Position numbers and translations under genes: made by a program
Shown here: piece after piece, positions 23,409 to 36,312 of the stretch
Layout: each line of letters starts with the position of its first letter
Numbering within the stretch: the first letter of the stretch is position 1
NCBI RefSeq assembly: GCF_050003625.1
Contig: NC_134398.1
Coordinates: forward strand, 65,480,891-65,544,890
Direction of reading: 5' to 3'
Origin: Haematobia irritans
Taxonomy: Eukaryota; Arthropoda; Insecta; Diptera; Muscidae
DNA: 64,000 nt
The notes under the pieces: model-generated
Told to the model about the DNA's origin: nothing
The model's database searches: none
The model's input: the letters and a program-made list of their open reading frames with translations, nothing else

Positions 23409-23982
23409 GGTACAGGGTATAATAAGTTTGTCCATTTGTATGTAACGCCAAGAAGGAAACGTCTGAGACCTATCGTTTAATATACCGATCGTGTTAGAAT
23501 TAAATTCTGAGTCGATTTTGCGATGTCCGTCTGTCTGTCCGCCCGTCTGTGCATGTATTTTTGTGCGCAAAGTACAGGTCGCAGTTTGAGTCCGATCGTC
23601 CTCAAATTTGGCATAGCGTCGTTTTTTGGGACAAAGACAATCGCTATTGATTTTGGAAAAAATTGTTTCAGATTTAGATATAACTGTCATATATATATTT
23701 ACCCCGATCTGGTCATAATTGGGGTGTTTATCAACCGATGTTCTTCAAAATCCGTATATCCCAATATTTTATGAGTCACGAAAAACTCGCAAAATATCAG
23801 CCAAATCGGTTCAGATTTAGATATAGCTCCCATATATATCTTTCGTCCGATTTGCACTTATATGGCTTCAAAAGCCAGAGTTTTGCCCTGATTTGCTTCA
23901 AATTTTGCACGAGAGGTACGTTTAATGGTTTCGTTGTGTGTGCCAAAATTGGTTAAACCCGGTTCAGATTTAGATATAGTTC

Positions 23983-24122
<140 letters not shown>

Positions 24123-26128
24123 CGTCCGATTTGGACTTATATGGCCTGAAAAGCCAGAGTTTTGCCCTGAATTGCTTCAAATTTTGCACAAGGAGTACGT
24201 TTAATTGTATCGGTAAGTGTGCCACATTTGGTTGAAATCGGTTCAGATTTAGATATATCTCCCATATATAGCTTTCGCCCGATTTACACTCATATGACCA
24301 CAGAGGCCAATTTTTAACTCCGATTTAGTTGAAATTTTGCACAGGGAGTAGAATTAGCATTGTAGCTATGCGTGCCAAATCTGGTTGAAATCGGTTTAGA
24401 TTTAGATATATCTCCCACATATAGCTTTCGTCCGATTTACACTCATATGACCACAGAGGCCAATTTTTAACTCCGATTTAGTTGAAATTTTGCACAGGGA
24501 GTAGAATTAGCATTGTAGCTATGCGTGCCAAATTTGGTTGAAATGGGTTCAAATTTAGATATAGTTCCCATATATATGTTTTTCTGATTTCGACAAAAAT
24601 GGTCAAAATACCAACATTTTCCTTGTAAAATCGCCACTGCTTAGTCGAAAAGTTTTAAAAATGACTCTAATTTGCCTAAACTTCTAATACATATATATCG
24701 AGCGATAAATCATAAATTAACTTTTGCGAAGTTTCCTTAAAATTGCTTCAGATTTAAATGTTTCCCATATTTATACCCTTCACCACTACTGTGGTACAGG
24801 GTATAATAAGTTTGTGCATTTGTATGTAACGCCAAGAAGGAAAAGTCTGAGACCCATCGTTTAGTATACCGATCGTCTTAGAATTAAATTCTGAGTCGAT
24901 TTAGCGATGTCCGTCTGTCTGTCTGTCCGTCCGTCTGTCTGTCTGTTCATGTATTTTTGTGCGCAAAGTTCAGGTCGCAGTTTAAGTCCGATCGTCCTCA
25001 AATTTGGCATAAGGTCGTTTTTTGGAACAAAGATAATCGCTATTGATTTTGGAAAAAATCGGTTCAGATTTAGATATAGCTGCTATATATATTTATCCCC
25101 GATCCGGTAATAATTGGCGTGTTTATCAACCGAACTTCTTCAAAATCAGTACATCCGAATATTTTATGAGTCTCGAAAAACTTGCAAAATATCAGCTAAA
25201 TCGGTTAAGATTTAGATATAGCTCCCATATAAATCTTTCGTCCGATTTATACTCCTATGACCACAGAGGCCAATTTTTAACTCCGATTTAGTTGAAATTG
25301 TTCACAGGGAGTAAAATTAGCATTGTAGCTATGCGTGCCAAATTTGATTGAAATCGGTTCAGATTTAGATATATCTCCCATATATAGCTTTCGCCCGATT
25401 TACACTCATATGACCACAGAGGCCAATTTTTTGCTTCGATTTAGTTGCAATTTTGCATAGCGAGTAGAATTAGCATTGTAGCTATGCGTGCCAAATTTGG
25501 TTGAAATCGGTTCAGATTTGGATATATCTCCCATATATAGCTTTCGCCCGATTTACACTCATATGACCACAGATCCCAATTTTTAACTCCGATTTAGTTG
25601 CACAGGGAGTAGAATTAGCATTGTAGCTATGCGTGCCAAATTTGATTGAAATCGGTTCAGATTTAGATATATCTCCCATATATAGCTTTCGCCCGATTTA
25701 CACTAATTTGCCCACAGAGGCAAATTTTTTGCTCCGATTTAGTTGAAATTTTGCATAGGGAATAGAATTAGCATTGTAGCTATGCGTGCCAAATTTGGTT
25801 GAAATCGGTTCAGATTTGGATATATCTCCCATATATAGCTTTCGCCGGATTTACACTCATATGACCACAGAGGCCAATTTTTAACTTCGATTTAGTTGAA
25901 ATTTTGCACAGGGAGTAGAATTAGCATTGTAGCTATGCGTGCTAAATTTGGTTGAAATCGGTTCAAATTTAGATATAGCTCCCATATATATGTTTTTCTG
26001 ATTTCGACAAAAATGGTCAAAATACCAACATTTTCCTTGTAAAATCGCCACTGCTTAGTCGAAAAGTTGTAAACATGACTCTAATTTTCCTAAACTTCTA
26101 ATACATATATATCGAGCGATAAATCATT

Positions 26129-27705
26129 TGACACAAGTAGTTGTTATTGATGTAGGTCAGATGGTATTGCAAATGGGCCATATCGGACCACTTTTACGTA
26201 TAGCCCCCATATAAACGGAACCCCAAATTTGGCTTGCGAGGCCTCTAAGAGAAGCAAATTTCATTCGATCCGGCTGAAATTTTGTACATGGTGTAAGTAT
26301 ATGATCTCTAACAACCATGCAAAAATTGGTCCACATCGGTCCATAATTATATATTGCCCCCATATAAACCGATCCCCCGATTTGGCTTGCAGAGCCTCTA
26401 AGAGAAACAGTTTTCATCCGATCCGGCTCAAATTTGGTACATGGTGTTAGTATATGGTTTCTAACAACCATGCAAAAATTGGTCCATATCGGTCCATAAT
26501 TATATATAGCCCCCATATAAACCGATCAACAGATTTGACCTCCGGAGCCTCTTGGAAGACCAAAATTCATCTGATTCAGTTGAAATTTGGTACGTGATGT
26601 TAATATATGGCCCCAACCACCCATGCAAAAATTGGTTGATATCGGTCCATAATTATATATAGGCCCCATATAAACCGATCCCCAGATTTGACCTTCGGAG
26701 CACCTTGGAAGAGCAAAATTCTTCCCATTCGGTTGAAATTTGGTACCTGATGTTAGTATAGGGTATCCATCAACCATGCAGGAGTTGGTTCCTATCAGTC
26801 CATAATAATAATAGCTCCCTTATAAACCGATCCCCAGATTTGACCTCCGGTGCCTTTTGGAGAAGCAAAATTCATCCGATCTGGTTGAAATTTGGTACGT
26901 GGTGGTAGTATATGATATTTAACAACCATGTGAGTTGAAATTTGTGGATGACAGTCTTTCGTACAAGTTTCTACGCAATCCATGGTGGAGGGTACATAAG
27001 ATTTGGCCTGGCCGAACTTACGGCCGTATATACTTGTTTTTTTACTAACATTGTGTTCCACCCTAGTGCATTAACCAACTTAAATGTTGAGTCTATAGAT
27101 TTTGTAAAAGTCTATCAAATTCTGTCCAAATCGAGTGATATTTAAATGTATGTATTTGGGACAAACCTTTATATATAGCACCCAAAACATTTGACGGATG
27201 TGATATGGTATCGAAAATTTAGATCTACAAAGTGGTGCAGGGTATAATATAGTCGGCCCCGCCCGACTTTAGACTTTCCTTACTTGTTTTTTACTAACAT
27301 TGTGTTTCATTCTAGAGTTTTTGTAGAAGTACAAAAAATTGTCTCCATTATAAGTATTTGTATCTGGAAATGCAAACCTTTATATAGCTCCCAGCAAATT
27401 TGAAGTAGTTGAGATGGTAACACAAATGTTGGTCTACATAGTGGTGAAGGGTATACTATAGTCGGCCCCGCCCGAATTTAGACTTTACTTACTTGTTTTT
27501 TACTAACATTGTGTTTCAGTTTAGAGTTTTTGTAAAAGTACAAAAAATTGTCTCCATTAAAATTATTTGTATCTGGAAATGCAAACTTTTATATAGCTCC
27601 TAGCAAATTTGAAGCAGTTGAGATGGTAACACAAATGTTTGCCTACATAGTGGTGAAGGGTATAATATAGTCGGCTCCGCCCGACTTTAGACTTTACTTA
27701 CTTGT
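26129..27705 (+). mobile_element. INE-like family 1 3' part and family 4 triplet (B2)
   Basis: Counterparts of 12606-14182 in the same order: five 153-bp units, the hairpin end at about 27035, then three family 4 units. Confidence 0.75.
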
Positions 27706-27779
27706 TTATAAATTATTTTGTTTAAGATTAAATAAACCCGAATTTATGATAAGCGATTCAAGGATTATCTCTATTCCTT

Positions 27780-28650
27780 ATAACTTTCATTTACACCGAC
27801 GGATCTTTGCTTTCACAAGATCTCGTAGGTTTCAGTGTAACTACTGAAGATAAAGTTATGGTAAAGGCCTTAATCCAAGGATATTGTTCAATACTGTCAG
27901 CTGAGCTGATAGCTATATATGAGGCAATAAAATTTACAACTTCCAGGAGAAGACGATATGTTATCTGTTCTGATTCTCTATCGGCAATCCACACTATACT
28001 GATAATAAGCAACAACAATATTTATTCTAGAACTATCCGGAACTACTTAACACATTATTATCCTACAATTTCGCTAATCTGGATACCTGGACATTGCGGT
28101 ATTATCGGCAACGAGTTTGCAGATTATACCGCTAAAGACACTTTAAGATCACCTCTATTTTATAGATATAATCTCAATATTAAAGATACATCAAAAGGTA
28201 TTACAGATATTTTTACTAAGAGAGACACCACATATTACCAAACTTCTCAATGGTACAAACGTATAAATGTTAATAGAAATTCTATACTTAACTTGTTTAA
28301 GGAACCATCACAGATAATAACAAGAACAGATTGTATGAAATTGATCAGGATTAGACTAGGACACACCAGATTGACTCATGGCCACTTGATAAAGCTCGAA
28401 GAGATCCAGATATGCGAGTGTGATATACCGTATTCATTGCTATTGGAACATCTTTTATGTTATTGCCCTAAATTTGATACCATTAGAAACACAATTTTTC
28501 ACAATTGCGATCCACTCGAATTAATTTCAATTCCTAAATTTAACAACATAACTAAAATCTTAAAATTTTTGAAAGACACATCATTGTATCATTATCTATA
28601 AAACAAAGAATTATCCATAATTACAAAGTATAAATGTAATAAATACACAT
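27780..28650 (+). pseudogene. Non-LTR retrotransposon RNase H and C-terminal tail (B2, native 3' end)
   Basis: Identical reading frame to the B1 copy (YTDGS, SDSLSAI, WIPGHCGIIGNEFAD, cysteine/histidine tail), but it ends naturally: after KFLKDT come SLYHYL and a TAA stop at 28599-28601. A short 3' UTR with AATAAA-like TAATAAATAC follows, then the next element. This shows where the true C-terminus lies and that the longer ORF of the B1 copy is chimeric. The RT domain is absent (5'-truncated). The clade (I-group or relative) is inferred from the presence of RNase H and the zinc-binding tail. Confidence 0.85.
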
Positions 28651-28976
28651 GCAAAGAAAAAAAAACGTTTGGAAAACGTTTTTCTTTTGTTAGAGTTTTT
28701 TGAATTGCTTCGAAAATTTTAAACTTTTATCACCAAAAAAATTCGTTTTCTACAAAATTTTTATTTTTTCAATAAAAAAAATTATTTTTGAAACAACAAC
28801 ACAGTCCATTTCGTTTATATCAAGCACTGTTCTTTTCTGACTTTAGGTCTTTAATAAGACACATTTTACAGTTCAAAATTTAATATACTACACTGTAATG
28901 TTGAACATTTTTTCGGAATCTTCAGAACATATCTGGAATATATGTTAAAAAAAAAAAAACAAAAATAAAAAAACTT

Positions 28977-29050
28977 TGGTCGAAGCAGGGATCGAACCCA
29001 CGACCCTTGGCATGCAAGTCGGACGTAGCAACCACTGCTCCACGGTGCCA
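28977..29050 (-). repeat. tRNA-like head 1 of element F
   Basis: Minus strand: TGGCACCGTGGAGCAGTGG (A-box-like), hairpin CTTGCATGCCAAGG, B box GGTCGTGGGTTCGATCCC. The acceptor arms do not pair, so it is not a functional tRNA gene. Confidence 0.65.
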
Positions 29051-29162
29051 AACTAAATGTTTGTTTCTGTTAAATAAACTTTGATTATTTGGTTCGTGGG
29101 CGCCGCAAGCTATGCTATATAAATATAACTTATATGGATATTTATCTATTGATGACCATAAC

Positions 29163-29234
29163 AGGTACATAGCTCAGTGGTTAGTGTGTTGGATTACAAA
29201 GTGCATGGTCCGCGGTTCGATTCTCCGTCCAGGC
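29163..29234 (+). repeat. tRNA-like head 2 of element F
   Basis: A-box-like TAGCTCAGTGGTTAGTG and B box CGCGGTTCGATTCTCCG. The acceptor stem does not close. Related heads: 2948-3012, 17806-17870 and 43213-43290 (minus). Confidence 0.65.
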
Positions 29235-29549
29235 GAAAGGTAAAAAAAAATTTTAAATTTATAAAATCGTATAATTTCTTCTACATTGTTGGTATTACAG
29301 GAAAAGGTGTTAAGAACTAAAAATCCTCGTGGATTTGAGAAAGATATAAGGGAAAATGCAATTAGCAAGAAAACAATGTATTTTTTTTTGAGTTTGTCTT
29401 TATGAAATCCTGGAAAAGAATACACGTTTATCACAAAAAGTATATACTTTTCTTCCAAATACACTTCCTTACAGCGAAAAGCAAATGAGAAACGAACTTT
29501 GTTTGTCTAAAATTTCGTTTGGGAGGAAAGAATTATTTTTTTGCGTGCA

Positions 29550-30205
29550 CCTTGTGAGCTTAAGACCTTAGTTGTCATAGCCATTAAGCCATTTAAGTTA
29601 TCAATTTCAATTGTAACTTAATAATGAATAAATAAATAAATAATATAACTTGCTGTTAATGAAAATGTATCTAAAATTTCGTTCCTCAAAAAAAAAAAAA
29701 CTCATCTTTCAGTGTAAATCCAAATTGAAGTTGAAAACAACAGAATAACTAGGATTGCATGAGTTTAGGTATTTGTGTAGGAGAGTGGAAACAAGTATGA
29801 GTATTGTTGTGACGATGATAGTTATAGCACTGGATTGGACATTTGGCTGAGCGACTGGCCAAGTCGTTACCACTTTCAACTTTATGGCGGTATTGCCATT
29901 GTAGTTATTTATTGGCCACATTGAGTGGTCCCCTATCAACAGGGGTTTCCATTTTGCCGTAGTTTTCTTTTATTTGTGAACTCTTTGGGTTTTCCCCGTT
30001 TGGGGTGCAGAACATTTTCAATGGTGGTTTTCATTTCATTTTCATGGTTCGCTTTTTTGTTTTTTAACTTGGCAGTTCGTTGAAATTTATAGACTATGTT
30101 GTTTATGATGTCAGGTGAAATAAATAATAAATTTGTTATTTTATTCGTATTGTGTTGTAGACATTTTGATCTCCACCCACCTCCCTATCAGTAAGATTGG
30201 GTTAA
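29550..30205. other. No gene recognised
   Basis: AT-rich DNA. Short ORFs only; none resembles a known family. Confidence 0.4.
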
Positions 30206-30489
30206 CCTTTAACTGGGTACGTGGTGGTAAAATTTACCACCTCGAACACTCGTTTACATATATTTTAAAAAAGACGTGTGAAATAAAGTATATGTTAATC
30301 ATTGAAAGAACATATAATATTTCGAAATATTGTTTTATTTTCGTTAAATACAATGTTTACTAATCAACAAATATAATAATGATACAAAAAAACCATTTTT
30401 TTACAGAAAAAATATTAATGTAAAAGAGGGGGTAAAATTTACCACACGTCGCAAATTACGCAAAAAAATTTCACCTCACCGGTTAAAGG
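30206..30489. mobile_element. piggyBac-type MITE
   Basis: 284 bp flanked by TTAA on both sides (30202-30205, 30490-30493). Ends CCTTTAACTGG / inverse of CCGGTTAAAGG form an 11-bp TIR with one mismatch. TTAA target and CCyTT termini are the piggyBac signature. Inside, the palindrome GGTAAAATTTACC occurs near each end (about 30228 and 30431). Non-coding. 30494-30776 beyond it shows no gene. Confidence 0.85.
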
Positions 30490-30778
30490 TTAAAAGAAAC
30501 TTTTCCGATTACATTTATCTTGGAATGTTAGAAGATTGCTTCCTATCTTAAAGGAAAAAATATTACACTCGTATAGAAATTAATTCATAGTTTTATTAGT
30601 TTTACTGAACAAAGTAACAATTAAGTAATTTTGTAACTTTAAAAATAAACAATAGGTAACAGTTTTGGATTTCGATAATGGGCCAATTGAAAAACATCTT
30701 TGTTGGGAAATCAAAAATATGAGGGGTCGAACCATTAAATAATTGAGATTGAGAGTTGATGTTTGCTAAAGGGGGATA

Positions 30779-32059
30779 CGGTCAAAATTTGGTCAATATA
30801 AACTTGACGTATTTCTTTCAATTTTGCATTTAAAAAACCTGAACACCCTCATTTTGAAGGTGTGTGTGTGTGTGTAGAATGTTGCTCCTATTTTGATTTT
30901 GGAATTCACTCTTCAGTTGTCAAAATGCCGTCCAAGCAAGAAGAGCAGCGTTTCAAAATTTTGCTCGCGCATCGCGAAAATCCGAGCTACTCGCACGCAA
31001 AGCTGGCAAAATCGCTAAAAGTTGCCAAATCAACCGTTACAAATGTAATTAAAGTGTTTGGGGAACGTTTGTCGACAGCCAGGAAGTCTGCATTGGGGGG
31101 AAATCGAAAACCGGAAGCCGCTGAGACGACAAAGAGAGTTGCCGGTAGTTTCAAGCGAAACCCTAACTTCTCTCTCCGATATGCCGCAAATAAGCTGGGT
31201 GTATCGTCTACAACCGTGCATCGAGCAAAAAAACGAGCCGGACTATCGACTTACAAGAAGGTAGTGACTCCAAATCGCAATGATAAACAAAATACGACGG
31301 CCAAAGCGCGATCCCGGAGGCTGTACACGACGATGCTGACGAAGTTTGACTGCGTGGTAATGGACGACGAAACCTACGTCAAAGCCGACTACAAGTAGCT
31401 TCCGGGACAGGAGTTTTATACGGCAAAAGGAAGGGGAAAGGTAGCAGATATTTTCAAGCATATAAAACTGTCAAAGTTCGCAAAGAAATATCTGGGTTTG
31501 CAAGCCATCTGTACCTGTGGCTTGAAAAGCAGCATTTTCATAGCTTCCGGGACTGTCAACCAAGAAATTTACGTGAAAGAGTGTTTGAATAAACCTCTGC
31601 TGCCTTTCCTGAAGAAACACGGTTGTTCCGTAGTGTTTTGGCCGGATTTGGCATCTTGCCATTACGGTAAAAATGCCATGGAGTGGCACGCCGCCAACAA
31701 CGTGCAGGTGGTTCCCAAGGACAAGAACCCTCCCAACACGCCAGAGCTCTGCCCAATTGAGGAATATTGGCTATTGTCAAGCGGAACCTAAAGAAGACCA
31801 AAAAACTGCTAAGAACGAGCAGCAGTTCAAGGCAAACTGGCTTTCTGCGGCGAAGAAGGTGGACAAGGTGGCTGTACAAAATCTGATGGCAGGTGTCAAG
31901 CGTGAGGCCCGGTAATTCGGATTTGGAAAAGCGAAAGCCTAACTGAATATTTTTCCTGAATTTTATACCAATTGAACTTGAAAAAGAAATTTAATTTGAT
32001 TTTTTAAATAAACGATTTCACCGATTTACACGTTTTTTCCCTTGACCAAATTTTGACCG
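30779..32059 (+). mobile_element. Tc1/mariner-superfamily transposon, DD37E type
   Basis: 1281 bp with perfect 18-bp terminal repeats CGGTCAAAATTTGGTCAA and TA on both sides (30777-30778, 32060-32061). It carries one transposase gene (30925-31914) with only a few lesions. It looks like one of the youngest autonomous-type insertions in the window. Confidence 0.9.
30925..31914 (+). pseudogene. DD37E transposase, three lesions
   Basis: Starts MPSKQEEQRFKILLAHRENP at the first good ATG. Residues about 20-110 hold two HTH motifs (LAKSLKVAKSTVTNVI; AANKLGVSSTTVHRA). The first catalytic aspartate is in VVMDDETYVK, the second in FWPDLASCHYG, the glutamate in CPIEEYW; 37 residues lie between the second D and E, so DD37E (ITmD37E-like spacing). 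Lesions: an in-frame TAG at 31396-31398 right after KADYK; a 1-base loss after EEYW (about 31770), where a WAIVKRNLKK-like continuation is expected; and a second 1-base loss about 30 bases on. The reading frame then recovers to about 31914. The family protein is normally about 340 residues, which this would be. Non-functional as it stands. Confidence 0.88.
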
Positions 32060-32449
32060 TATCACCATTTATGTGATAGAGCGTGAGTAAAATCAAATTG
32101 TGTTTGTGATTGTGCGTGAGTAAAATTTCCCCGAAATCACGCTCGAGAAAAAATTCACGTTCACAATCCAATTCACGCTTATGATAAAATTCACGTTTAC
32201 GATAAAATTCACGTTTACGATAAAATTCACACTCACGGTAAAACAGAGACACAAAAAAAATATGTTTAAGCCTTTAAGGGAGGTTATCGGGCGAAAATAG
32301 TAATTGTTCTAAGGTTACTTTTCTTTAATAATTTATATTAAAGCAAATAAAACTGTTTGCATTTGTACTTCGGATCATTCCCTTCTCAAAATATAAACCG
32401 GGCGATACAAACAGATGAGAGCTACGTGCAGCATACTCTCTCGGTCTTT

Positions 32450-32640
32450 CTTTCTAAACACATATGTGTTTATAGACAAGTTCTAAATAAATATATGTTT
32501 GCATCCACACATATTATATTTAAAAAAATTTTATGCCCCAAACATATGTTCTAACATATTAACATATATGTCACAACCATGTTATACGAGTTTATGAACA
32601 TTATATGCTTGCTCTTAAAAACAGTCTTTTTCGTCCGTGT
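32450..32640 (+). mobile_element. Element D right-end fragment
   Basis: TTTCTAAACACATATGTGTT, several CAAACATAT motifs and the end AAAACAGTCTTTTTCGTCCG. Matches the right part of 15366-18205. Just upstream, 32080-32240 has repeated TCACGnTnACGATAAAAT motifs. 32641-33359 shows no gene. Confidence 0.6.
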
Positions 32641-33359
32641 AGATATGACAAATTTACTTGACGACGTTTTCATCGAGTTGGAACAGGTCTTCGTTAGTCA
32701 AGATGATTTTCCAATGTAATAGCGGCTACCAATTTTTGAGTGAAGTTTAGTCATTTCAATGTGATATTGCGGTATTGAAACGATTATCATTCCAATTTGT
32801 AACGGCGAAGTAACTACCCTGCTAAAAATGGAGCACTATTTCAACAGGATTGTAAGGGAGAGGCAGTACCAACTGCTTACAAAACAACCGAATCAGCGCT
32901 GATATTTGTGGGTGATGCCCCTATTTAGAGCAGCTCCTACATAGCGCTGATATAATTGCTCAGAAGTGATATTTATATAAATTTGTGTTTCTTATTTTTT
33001 AGCATTTTTGGTGTGAAGGAAAACAGCACATTCATGCATTTATACTGCATGATTTGGTTGCAATAACGTAAACGAATGATTATCAACTAGTTTGCTTACT
33101 CGTTTACGTTATTACCACCGATTCATGCAGTGTGGATGCACTGTCTACTTATTGTATACCAAAAAGCGCAACTAAACTCTTACTGCTAAAGTATTTTTTG
33201 CTGGATACTTGTAAAATAAAGAAAAATTGGAAGTTGTTACAATGGCACAACTTTAAAATCACTTCCAAAAATGTCCTACAAAATATATTCTTTATTTTAA
33301 CTATACAGGAAGTTCTTTTAATTAACTCGTCTTTTTCATACTTTTAATGGGTAATTTTA

Positions 33360-33735
33360 ACTCTTTTTCAAATGAGTTAAGAGCAGATTAAGAATTAATA
33401 ATATGATACAAATTAAAAAAAAATGTCGAAAAAATGCTAAGTCCAATCTAAAAAATTGCGAATTTTTGGAAAATATTTGAGATCAGACGTTTCAGACAAG
33501 CGCTAAAATTCATAAACAATTATAAAAAATTATAAAAATTATGTATTTGGCAAAATATTAAAAAATTTTTAACTCACATCTAAATCACTGAATTCGCATC
33601 ACACCTCAAGAAGTGATGCAAATTCAGTGCTAGGAGTGTTGGAAAGGTGGACATACGTCCTATGACAAACCCATGTTAAATTCATCGCTTCTACGCCGAT
33701 TTTGCACCACTTCCGTATCCAAAAAAGTAGTCTTG
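33360..33735 (-). mobile_element. Element E fragment, inverted
   Basis: CACACCTCAAGAAGTGATGC and CATGTTAAATTCATCGCTTC match element E (9135-9696) in reverse, with indels and lost ends. 33740-33960 after it carries repeated GGAACTAGTTCC/GTTCC motifs that recur at 36320-36430. Confidence 0.65.
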
Positions 33736-34144
33736 GGCAAAATCGTTCACCGTAGTGATTCGGACTCATCGTTCCTTTTGGGCAAAGGAACTAGTTCCTT
33801 CTAATCGTTCCATCATTCCTTTTCGTTCCCGCTTTTTATATTTGTCATCACTGTCATCTACTAAAGACAGACATGACATTGTTTGTTTACTTTGTGCAAC
33901 GAAGTTCGTGGTCAAATTAAAGATACGAAAAATATGGTTAGTTAGAAAAAAATAAAGAATGAAATGGAGAATTTTTAAAAGTAACTAAACTCAAATTTGC
34001 AATGACTGTATCCTAAAAGTTTTTTTTTTGTTTTGTGAAGAGATTGAGATGGAAACAATGATCCTATTAAATAGCAGCATGCCAATCAATGCAAAATGAA
34101 GGAATAAGCAAACAAATGTAAATCTAAATGCGATCCGCGGAACG

Positions 34145-36312
34145 ATGGCCAGGCCGAAGCTTATGTACCCTCCATCATGGATTGCGTAGAAACTTCTTCT
34201 AAACACTGCTATCCACAATCGAATTACTTAAGTTGCGGTAACGCTTGCCGATTAACACCATCTTCTAAAATGTATGTAAGTCCATACGTGGTATATATTA
34301 AATCAAAAAAGATCGATCCAATACGTATATAACTCAGTTTGACAAATTAGAAATAAAATTTTGACAAAATTTTCTACAGAAATAAAATTTTAACAAAATT
34401 TTCTATAGAAATAAAATTTTCACAAAATTTTCTATAGAAATAAACTTTTGGTAGATTATTTTTGGCTCGAGTGGCAACCATGATTATGAACCGAATAAAA
34501 TTTGAATAAAATTTTCTATAGAAATACAATTTTGACAATGATGAAAATTTTATTATGAACCGAATAAAATTTTAACAAAATTTTCTCTAGAAATAAAATT
34601 TTGACAAAATTTTCTATAGAAATAAAATTTTGGTAGACTATTTTTGGCTCTAGTAGCAACCATGATTATGAACCGATATGGACCAATTTTTGTGTGATTG
34701 GACCAATTTTGGTATGGTTGTTAGCGACCATATACTAACACCACGTTCCTAATTTGAACCGGATCGGATGAATTTTGCTCCTCCAAGAGGCTCCGGAGGT
34801 AAAATCTGGAGAACGTTTTATATGGGGGCTATATATAATTATGGACCAATTCTGTCACGCTTGTTAAAGATCATATACTAACACCATGTTCCAAATTACA
34901 ACCGGATTGGATGAAATTTGCTTCTCTTGGAGACTTCGCAAGCCAAATCTGGGGATCGGTTTATATGGGGGATATATATAATTATGAACCGATGTGGACC
35001 AATTTTTGCATGGTTGTTAGAGACCATATACCAATATCATGTACCAAATTTCAGGCGGATCGGATGAAATTTGCTCCTCTTTGAGGCTCCGGAACCCAAA
35101 TCTGGGGATCGGTTTATATGGGCGCTATATATAATTATGGACCGATGTGGACCAATTTTTGCACGGTTGTTAGAAACCATATACCAACACCATGTACCAA
35201 ATCTCAGACGGATCGGAAGCAATTTGCTTCTCTTTGAGGCTTCGCAAGCCAAATCTGGAGATCGGTTTATATGGGGTCTATATATAATTATGGACCGATG
35301 TGTACCAATTTTTGCATGGTTGTTAGAGACCATATACCAACATCATGTACCGAATTTCAGGCGGATCGGATGAAATTTGCTTCTCTTTGAGGCTCCGCAA
35401 GCCAAATCTGGGGATCGGTTTATATGGGGGATATATATAATTATGGACCGATGTGGACCAATTTTTGCATGATTGTTAGAGACCATATACCAACACCATG
35501 TACCAAATTTCAGCCGGATCGGATGAAATATGCTTCTCTTAGAGGCTCTACAAGCCAAATCTGGGGATCGGTTTATATGGGGGCTATATATAATTAAGGA
35601 CCGATATGGACCAAGTTTTGCATGGTTGTTAGAGACCATATACCAACATCATGTACCAAATTTCAGCCGGATCGGATGATATTTTCTTCTCTTTGAGGCT
35701 CCGCAAGCCAAATCTGGGGATCGGTTTATATGGGGGCTATATATAATTATGGACCGATGTGGACCAATTTTGGCATGGTTGTTAGAGACCATATACTAAC
35801 ACCATGTACCAAATTTCAGCCGGATCGGATGAAATTTGCTTCTCTTTTAGGCTCCGCAAGCCAAATCTGGGGATCGGTTTATATGGGGGCTATATATAAT
35901 TATGGACCGATGTGGACCAATTTTTGCATGGTTGTTAGAGACCATATACCAACACCACGTACCAAATTTCAGCCGGATCGGATGAAATATGCTTCTGTTA
36001 GAGGCTCCACAAGCCAAATCTGAGGGTCCCTTTATATGGGGGCTATACGTAAAAGTGGACCGATATGGCCCATTTTCAATACCATCCGACCTACATCGAT
36101 AACAACTACTTGTGCCAAGTTTCAAGTCGATAGCTTGTTTCGTTCGGAAGTTAGCGTGATTTCAACAGACGGACGGACGGACGGACATGCTTAGATCGAC
36201 TCAGAATTTCACCACGACCCAGAATATATATACTTTATGGGGTCTTAGAGCAATATTTCGATGTGTTACAAACGGAATGACAAAGTTAATATACCCCCAT
36301 CCTATGATGGAG
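34145..36312 (-). mobile_element. INE-like family 1, long minus-strand copy
   Basis: The minus-strand 5' end at about 36312 reads TACCCTCCATCATAGGATGG, then CCATAAAGTATATATATTCT, GAGTCGATCTAAGCATGTCC and a CCGTCCGTCC tract. The array of 153-bp units (34802-36020) follows. The other end is GGCCAGGCCGAAGCTTATGT with TACCCTCCATCATGG. A few inverted 29-bp satellite units lie at 34343-34650. Same layout as A1/A2, so this is the diagnostic full structure in a third place. Confidence 0.75.
34802..36020 (-). repeat. 153-bp tandem array, minus strand
   Basis: The landmark AAATCT is at 34945, 35098, 35251, 35404, 35557, 35710, 35863 and 36016: seven successive spacings of exactly 153 bp. The unit before them is 143 bp. 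Stop-free frames over it (for example 35730-36023) are by-products. Confidence 0.95.

Larger units (their letters stand above)
28651..29549 (+). mobile_element. Composite element F with divergent tRNA-like pair
   Basis: About 0.9 kb between GCAAAGAAAAAAAAACG and TTTTTTTGCGTGC. It carries two tRNA-like heads pointing away from each other (28977-29050 minus, 29163-29234 plus) about 110 bp apart. The same arrangement, inverted, is found at 42907-43660, and a truncated one at 48008-48400. It also shares the GCACCTTTT.CTGTAATAC module with element D. No coding capacity. Confidence 0.65.

Noticed and set aside
29163..29234. A functional tRNA gene
   Set aside because: A and B boxes are present but the acceptor stem does not pair and it recurs as part of a mobile element.
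31058..31264. Overlapping frames in the DD37E gene
   Set aside because: Shadow frames of the transposase.
35037..36125. Several 90-100 codon frames with NRSPDL or MGAIYNYGP repeats
   Set aside because: Same artefact of a repeat length divisible by three, on both strands.
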